Assembly (NCBI GenBank): GCA_020634135.1
Contig: JACKCG010000002.1
Coordinates: forward strand, 620,001 to 684,000
DNA from: Anaerolineaceae bacterium
Lineage (GTDB): Bacteria; Chloroflexota; Anaerolineae; Aggregatilineales; Phototrophicaceae
Length of the DNA stretch: 64,000 nucleotides
Direction: 5' to 3'
The position numbers were made by a program, and so were the translations under genes. The notes beneath the pieces are model-generated. The model did no database searches, was not told the DNA's origin, and was given only the letters and a program-made list of their open reading frames with translations. Below, piece by piece: positions 59,380 through 64,000 of this stretch. Every line of letters starts with the position of its first letter. Positions within the stretch are counted from its first letter, which is position 1.

Positions 59380-61626
59380 TTACTCGCTCACGACCTCATA
59401 GGCCACGCCGTCCCATACCACAATAACGCGATCACCCAGGGCGAAGTAATCGCCCAGTTCCGGCACACTGTCCAGCAGCGCGAAGTAGGCATCGCTGAGG
59501 AAGACAACCGGCTGGGTCTGCATGGTATCCGGCTCGAAGGTAGTATCCGTCCACACGCCGTTTTGCAGAATGAACGTCTTGCTGTTCACGGTCTGGATCG
59601 GATTCACAGTCTGGCCGTATTCGCTGACAGTGCCTTCACCGTCTTTGCCTGCCGGTGCCATTGTGCCCAGTGGAGTCTGGGTCATAGCTGGAGCCGGGGC
59701 CTGGGCATTGGCGAACCCGGCGGCGGCATCGGCGGCCTCAACCGCGCCTGCACCGCTGCTGGTCGTCGAAAGCGCTTCAGCCTCTTGCCGGAAGGTGCTG
59801 GCGGCATTGGCACGTCCCTGCTGTGTCAGGATGTCATCTTCTTCGATCAGGAAGCTGGTATAGGGTGTGATGATGCCATAGCGCACGCTCAATCGCACCA
59901 CACTGTCCACCAGTTCCGGGTTTTCCCCGTTCAGACGGATCGTATTGAGCAGGTCCCCGATGCGACGGGTCGCCCACAGCCGGGCGATGAATGCGTCGCC
60001 GCCAGCCCGCCCTGAGAATGCCAGGTTGCTATAGGTAAAGGTCTGATTGCCGCCATTGACCTTGCCGTGCAGCGTGATAGTCGCATTATCCAGGCTGCCC
60101 CGGTAACGTCCCACCAGCGTGAGTTGTGTTCCGGCAAACAGGTCGGGCAGTTGAGCGGGATACATATCCTCGACCACGATGCCGCCCATATCGAGCGAGA
60201 CATCGGTCAGCACCGGCGCGCTGATCTTGTTGTACAGCCCGGCGACTTCCTCATCAATGCGTTCGCTGGGGCGCACATACGAACCCGTGCCGCGATGGTC
60301 GCGCACGATGGCGTCCAGCAGGAAGGTATCCACGTCATCGCCCACGCCAAAGGTGAAAATGCGGACATTGGGGGCGGCAGCGTTATCCAGATTCTTGAGG
60401 ATCGCATCCGTCTCGACTTCGCCTTCGGTTGCCAGCCCGTCCGTCAAAAACAGGATGGTCGTCGGGCGTTCCGGGTCAGCCATTGCCATAGCTGATGTCA
60501 GGGCGCCGTTGATGTCCGTCCCGCCGATTGCTTCCTGGCTGCGAATCCAATCTACCGCGCCGCGCACCTGCGCCGGGGATTCCATCAGGGTGCTGTAGGT
60601 GCGCCAACCGGTGCTGAACAGAACCATGTTGAAGCGGTCTTCCGGGTTCAGGTGTTCCAGCACGTATTCGGCGGCAGCGCGGGCCTGATCCCATTTGTCG
60701 CCAAACATACTGCCGGATTGATCCAGCACGATAATGACATCTTTCGGGATGACCTGATCGTCCGGCGTCGTAACCGGCGGCTGCACCAGCAGCATGAAGA
60801 AGCCGTCTTCATTGGCGCTTTCACGGTAGGTTATCAGGTTGACATTGATGTTTTCATTGGCGATGCCGTAGTACAGGCTGAAGTCGTCGCCCGGCACATA
60901 CTGACCCGACTCGAAGCCGGCACGGAAGGTGTTGTTGGCGTCGTCGCGGCTGATCGCTACCGGGTGGCTGGGCGAGTAGATATTGCTGATCGGGTCGTTG
61001 CTGCGGGTGTTCACGCTGATGCTGAGTTCTTCAACCGGGCGCGGCGTGAGCAGGTTGGTCACTTTCAACGGATAAACATAGTGGATCAGCCCGTTTTCGA
61101 CTTCCAGCACCTGCCCGTAACTGATCTGGATGCGGCGCGACTCGCCGGGCGGGATGGGGAACACGTTGGCCTGAATCGCGTTCGAGCCGATGTATTCCAG
61201 CAGCGCCGGGTCGCGGTACTGGCGCACGATTTCGTTGTAGATGCCGCGTGCTTCGTCCGCCCGCAGGATTTTGGCCTCAATCGGCTGGCCGTTGATATAC
61301 ATGGTAAGCTGGTCTACCGAGGCTTCCGCCGGCAGTGGAAAAATGAACGTGCCTTCTGCCAGGCCGTTGCCCTCATTGACGAATTCCAGGTCAACCTGGG
61401 TGGTAGCGATCTGGTTTTCAATGGTTACCGTGACACGGTGGTAGTCAATTTTGAGCCATTCAGGGTTGGTGAACACACCGGGAACAATAGGCGGGGGGCA
61501 GACTGGCACCGGGGGACAGACGGAGCCGGGTTGGCAGGGGGGCGGCATAGGGCAGTCCACCTGCGCCTGGACGGGCAGCGCCAGGAGTAATAAGAAGAAC
61601 GGGACGAAATAGAGTAAGCGCTTCAT
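59380..61626 (-). CDS. Secreted VIT and VWA domain protein
   Basis: The 748-residue protein has a signal peptide (cleaved VQA before QVD), a Pro/Cys-rich strip (CPMPPPCQPGSVCPPVPVCP), a VIT domain (about 50-170, EGTFIFPLPAEASVDQLTMY, IQISYGQVLEVENGLIHYVY) and a VWA domain (about 295-470) with metal-binding site DQSGSM, TDINGAL and FLTDGLATEGE. The C-terminal 280 residues hold beta-rich and Ala-rich stretches. This pairing resembles inter-alpha-trypsin-inhibitor heavy chains and bacterial surface adhesins. ATG 61626 is the start, and the next minus-strand gene lies 72 nt upstream. Confidence 0.9.
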   Translation of the reverse strand: MKRLLYFVPFFLLLLALPVQAQVDCPMPPPCQPGSVCPPVPVCPPPIVPGVFTNPEWLKIDYHRVTVTIENQIATTQVDLEFVNEGNGLAEGTFIFPLPAEASVDQLTMYINGQPIEAKILRADEARGIYNEIVRQYRDPALLEYIGSNAIQANVFPIPPGESRRIQISYGQVLEVENGLIHYVYPLKVTNLLTPRPVEELSISVNTRSNDPISNIYSPSHPVAISRDDANNTFRAGFESGQYVPGDDFSLYYGIANENINVNLITYRESANEDGFFMLLVQPPVTTPDDQVIPKDVIIVLDQSGSMFGDKWDQARAAAEYVLEHLNPEDRFNMVLFSTGWRTYSTLMESPAQVRGAVDWIRSQEAIGGTDINGALTSAMAMADPERPTTILFLTDGLATEGEVETDAILKNLDNAAAPNVRIFTFGVGDDVDTFLLDAIVRDHRGTGSYVRPSERIDEEVAGLYNKISAPVLTDVSLDMGGIVVEDMYPAQLPDLFAGTQLTLVGRYRGSLDNATITLHGKVNGGNQTFTYSNLAFSGRAGGDAFIARLWATRRIGDLLNTIRLNGENPELVDSVVRLSVRYGIITPYTSFLIEEDDILTQQGRANAASTFRQEAEALSTTSSGAGAVEAADAAAGFANAQAPAPAMTQTPLGTMAPAGKDGEGTVSEYGQTVNPIQTVNSKTFILQNGVWTDTTFEPDTMQTQPVVFLSDAYFALLDSVPELGDYFALGDRVIVVWDGVAYEVVSE

Positions 61627-61698
61627 GCTGAACCTCCGTTAGTTTTCATCGCTGTTGTTTCTAAGACGCCTGAGTTCAGCATTTAGTTCCACGATGCG

Positions 61699-62097
61699 TC
61701 AGGATGATGTGCGGCAGGCATCCCCCTCACAGATCGCCGCGCCGAACAACCGGTTAATCCGGTAGCGGTGGCGGGCCACCCAACCATACGCGCGTTCGCC
61801 AACCCACGCCATGCCCGGCAGGTGCAGCAGCAGCCATACCGGATACCCCAGCGGCAGTTCTTTCAGCACACGTCGCACGGCCAGAAAACCGCCTGCCAGT
61901 TCGCCGTCGGGCGTAATCAGGTGCATTTGCCCCATCGCGGCGGCGAAGTCCAGCCCAGGGCAGCAGGCATCCACCGCTTCACGGTCATGTACATCAACGA
62001 AGGCCGTCCGTTTGAACCAATCCAGCGCCAGGATCAGCCGCTTGCTCTGCTGGCACAGTACGCATTGGCCGTCATACACGAGTGTGACCTGCACCAT
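61699..62097 (-). CDS. DCC-family thiol-disulfide oxidoreductase (DUF393)
   Basis: The 132 residues start with VTLVYDGQCVLCQQSKRLIL, the DGxCxLC signature that names the DCC family, with the Cys pair near residues 12-15, and later hold VHDREAVDACCPG and EGDACRTSS. Members are small thioredoxin-fold proteins whose partner is unknown. It is on the minus strand 72 nt upstream of the VIT/VWA gene, perhaps in one transcript. Confidence 0.87.
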   Translation of the reverse strand: MVQVTLVYDGQCVLCQQSKRLILALDWFKRTAFVDVHDREAVDACCPGLDFAAAMGQMHLITPDGELAGGFLAVRRVLKELPLGYPVWLLLHLPGMAWVGERAYGWVARHRYRINRLFGAAICEGDACRTSS

Positions 62098-62268
62098 TCA
62101 TCCCCTGGTTATCCTGCAACGTTTCTATCCACTATAACGTATACTGATGAGGGGCGGATTAGGCCGCCTTGTTATTGTGTTTCCCTTTGTTTTTCGCTAG
62201 GATAGCATTGCGTTAGGAAAGAATTCAGCATCTTTGCTCTGACCCAATACACAAGGAAAGTGACCCAC

Positions 62269-63099
62269 ATGGCACAGGATCAGCAGCCCCCGGTACAATA
62301 CAACTATCCACAGCCGCCCGCGCCTATCCAGTCTGCTAACAGTGGTTATGCCGAGCAGCGACCCGGCTGTTCCGGCTGTGGCTGGGGGATCGCCGGGGCA
62401 TTTGGTTGTCTGGCGCTGCTCGTCCTGCCAATTGTCGTTCTCATCCTGGCGGGCACGCTGACGGTAAACGGTATCATCGGCGGGATTCGCGACATCTTCA
62501 ACCCACAGCCCCAGAGCGCCCAGGTGATTACCACTCAGACGATTATCACCGGCATCCAGCCGATGGGGCAGTTGGTGAGTATCAGCGCCCAGCTTGCCAA
62601 AGCCGATATTCTGGTCGGCATCCAGCAGGGCGCGTTGAACGCCTGCGGTTTTTCCGCCAACCACGTCGCCCAGGGGACGGTGGAGGCCGGGATAGACCTC
62701 TCGAACATCACCGAGGATAACATCCAGTATGATGTGCTGACCAACACGTACCGGCTGCGACTCCCCGCCGCCCAACTGACAAGCTGCCGGGTGGACTTCA
62801 TCCGCCAGTATGACCGCTCGACGACGGCTTGCGCGGTGGACTGGGATGAAGCGCGGCTGCTGGCGAATTTCCGGGCGCTGGTCGAGTTCCGCGACGACTC
62901 GCTCGAAGGCGAGATCACCGCCCGCGCCGAACGCGAGGCACGCATGGTGCTGGGCAACTTCGTGAGCCTGCTCACCGGGGCGCAGGTCGAAATCGTGTTT
63001 GAGGGGAGTGATACCGCCATCCTTCCCCCCTCCTGCCAGCCGGAAATCCCGCAGGGCTGGAGCTACGACGAAACCACCCGCCAGTGGACGAAGGGGTAG
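62269..63099 (+). CDS. DUF4230 membrane-anchored protein
   Basis: The 276 residues have a Pro/Gln-rich N-terminus (QQPPVQYNYPQPPAPIQSAN), a Cys pair CSGCGWG before one membrane segment (AFGCLALLVLPIVVLILAGT), and an outside domain that matches DUF4230 (VITTQTIITGIQPMGQLVSI, the KADILVGIQQGALNACG stretch and VEAGIDLSNITEDNI). The function of DUF4230 is unknown. ATG 62269 with AAGGAA upstream is preferred over the GTG at 62260. The N-terminal part faces the cytoplasm. Confidence 0.85.
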   Translation: MAQDQQPPVQYNYPQPPAPIQSANSGYAEQRPGCSGCGWGIAGAFGCLALLVLPIVVLILAGTLTVNGIIGGIRDIFNPQPQSAQVITTQTIITGIQPMGQLVSISAQLAKADILVGIQQGALNACGFSANHVAQGTVEAGIDLSNITEDNIQYDVLTNTYRLRLPAAQLTSCRVDFIRQYDRSTTACAVDWDEARLLANFRALVEFRDDSLEGEITARAEREARMVLGNFVSLLTGAQVEIVFEGSDTAILPPSCQPEIPQGWSYDETTRQWTKG

Positions 63100-63153
63100 A
63101 AGCGCATCCGGCGTAATCAAAGCGGTGCATACATAACAGCGCAGGAATAGGTA

Positions 63154-64000
63154 ATGCAACCCAAGAAGCCATGCAATTCATTCAGTACCAAGAGAAATGG
63201 GGGTGTCTGTCGCTTTCATCATCCTCTCTCCTTCATGATTCTATTGCTACTAATTATCTTGGCCGGGCTGATTCTTCTACCGCCCACAAAGGCAATAGCA
63301 CAGGAAATATCACCGACGCCCCCGCCACCGACGCTTGAACCGGAAATAGCCTGTCTGCTGGATAGCAATCCAGTCTGGTCGCCTGATGGTCAGCGTATTG
63401 CCTTTGTTTCCGAAAGATCAGGTAACTCGGATATCTGGGTCATGGATGCTGATGGTACGAATCTCCGAAACCTGACGAGTACAAGTGAGGCCGAGGATAT
63501 AAGCCCACTCTGGTCGCCTGATGGTCGCTGGATTGCTTTTGGGTCAGGGCGTTCTGGCTCCGGAAATGTATGGTTGACGAATCCTGACGGAACAAATTTG
63601 GTAAACCTGAGCAAAGATAGTATGGATATTGCCGGAAGTCCGGCCTGGTCGCCAGATGGAAACTACCTCGCTATAACATCCTGGCAAGGCGGTGTTTGGA
63701 TAATAGACATTCAGAGTTTTGCGCGAAGGAACATTACGGAAGGATCAACCGATGTTGAAGCGTATAAATGGCCGAGTTGGTCACCGGATGGTCAGCGGAT
63801 TGCTTTGACAACCTATTCCAATGATAGGGTGCTTATTGCGAATGTGGATGGATCAGGCATAGCCACATTGAATGACACAAAATTCAACATCCGAGCGAAT
63901 TGGTCGCCAGTCAATCAATTCATCCTGGTTTCACATGCCATCGAAATTGGTGGCAATATAGATATATGGTTGATAGATAGCGATACTTCCGAGGCAATCA
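63154..64000 (+). CDS. WD40-like (TolB-type) propeller protein, cut by window end
   Basis: The frame opens with ATG 63154 behind AGGAATAGG and stays open to base 64000 (282 codons), so the C-terminus is beyond the window. After a basic N-terminus (MQPKKPCNSFSTKRNGGVCR) it has a hydrophobic segment (LLLLIILAGLILLPPTKAIA, cleaved before QEI) and at least five propeller blades with the SPDGQRIAF pattern (VWSPDGQRIAFVS, LWSPDGRWIAFGS, AWSPDGNYLAI, SWSPDGQRIALT, NWSPVNQFIL). Like the protein at 14776 it is a secreted TolB-like propeller of unknown partner. Confidence 0.85.
   Translation, partial: MQPKKPCNSFSTKRNGGVCRFHHPLSFMILLLLIILAGLILLPPTKAIAQEISPTPPPPTLEPEIACLLDSNPVWSPDGQRIAFVSERSGNSDIWVMDADGTNLRNLTSTSEAEDISPLWSPDGRWIAFGSGRSGSGNVWLTNPDGTNLVNLSKDSMDIAGSPAWSPDGNYLAITSWQGGVWIIDIQSFARRNITEGSTDVEAYKWPSWSPDGQRIALTTYSNDRVLIANVDGSGIATLNDTKFNIRANWSPVNQFILVSHAIEIGGNIDIWLIDSDTSEAI

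Noticed and set aside
60652..61590. 312-residue plus-strand open frame opposite the VIT/VWA gene
   Set aside because: It mirrors the VWA frame and has no ribosome site or recognisable domain.
62197..63159. 320-residue minus-strand open frame opposite the DUF4230 gene
   Set aside because: The plus-strand gene has a membrane segment and a family match, while the minus-strand frame has neither.
1..64000. CRISPR array, phage genes, rRNA or other tRNAs
   Set aside because: I looked for regularly spaced repeats, structural phage genes and T-arm motifs such as GGTTCAAATCC; only the single tRNA-Pro was found.

Overview
The window looks like a chromosomal segment of a free-living bacterium of the phylum Chloroflexota, most likely Anaerolineae or a close relative. 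This is an inference from gene content: groES-groEL behind a CIRCE element, a eukaryotic-type Ser/Thr kinase fused to a 2TM domain, WD40-like propeller proteins, a MASE1 multi-PAS kinase, an F420-type nitroreductase-family protein, substrate-binding proteins without a lipobox, and moderately high GC. There are no phage genes, no CRISPR array and no rRNA. The only mobile-element trace is a broken REP-associated transposase, with two matching 29-bp palindromes. Both window edges cut genes.

Layout. 1-3.1 kb: a cut secreted protein, groEL and groES with a sigma70-like promoter and CIRCE, and tRNA-Pro(UGG). 3.5-10.3 kb: an SMI1/KNR4 protein, a response regulator/histidine kinase pair, a NYN-domain protein, and an overlapping pair made of an acyl-CoA-dehydrogenase-fold flavoprotein and a nitroreductase. 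10.3-14.6 kb: a minus-strand block with a Ser/Thr kinase, 6-phosphofructokinase and two small membrane proteins; the kinase and both small proteins end in the same unusual DGEL tail. 14.8-22.7 kb: a membrane-anchored propeller protein, a CarH-like MerR/B12 photoreceptor, a large MASE1 sensor kinase and a solitary CpaF-type ATPase. 22.8-29.8 kb: a sugar-type ABC importer, a beta-carbonic anhydrase, an MFS transporter with a possible leader peptide, and a CoA-binding protein. 29.9-33.9 kb: a two-component system next to an internally duplicated secreted protein, TatA, and a DUF427 protein. 34-38.5 kb: a membrane protein divergent from a MocR-type regulator, a nucleoside-phosphorylase-like protein and a methyltransferase. 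38.8-48.8 kb: a peptide ABC importer, a GntR/UTRA regulator, NagZ and NamZ, together a peptidoglycan-salvage locus. 48.9-64 kb: two CNNM/CorC-type proteins, the transposase remnant, MalQ, an ABC-2 exporter, a second sensor kinase/regulator pair, DegV, a VIT/VWA protein and several small or cut genes.

How the parts may work together. The strongest unexplained signal is a 36-bp element, 34/36 identical, placed exactly 9 nt after the -10 box of both the sugar ABC importer (26026-26061) and the peptide ABC importer (38706-38741), 12.6 kb apart. It is built of three 10-bp tandem units. It suggests that the two importers, and with them NagZ and NamZ, form one regulon for peptidoglycan turnover products. 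The GntR/UTRA regulator inside the second locus is one candidate controller. A second unexplained theme is the DGEL-tailed membrane protein family around the Ser/Thr kinase. A third is that six predicted secreted proteins all have Gln right after the predicted signal-peptide cleavage site.
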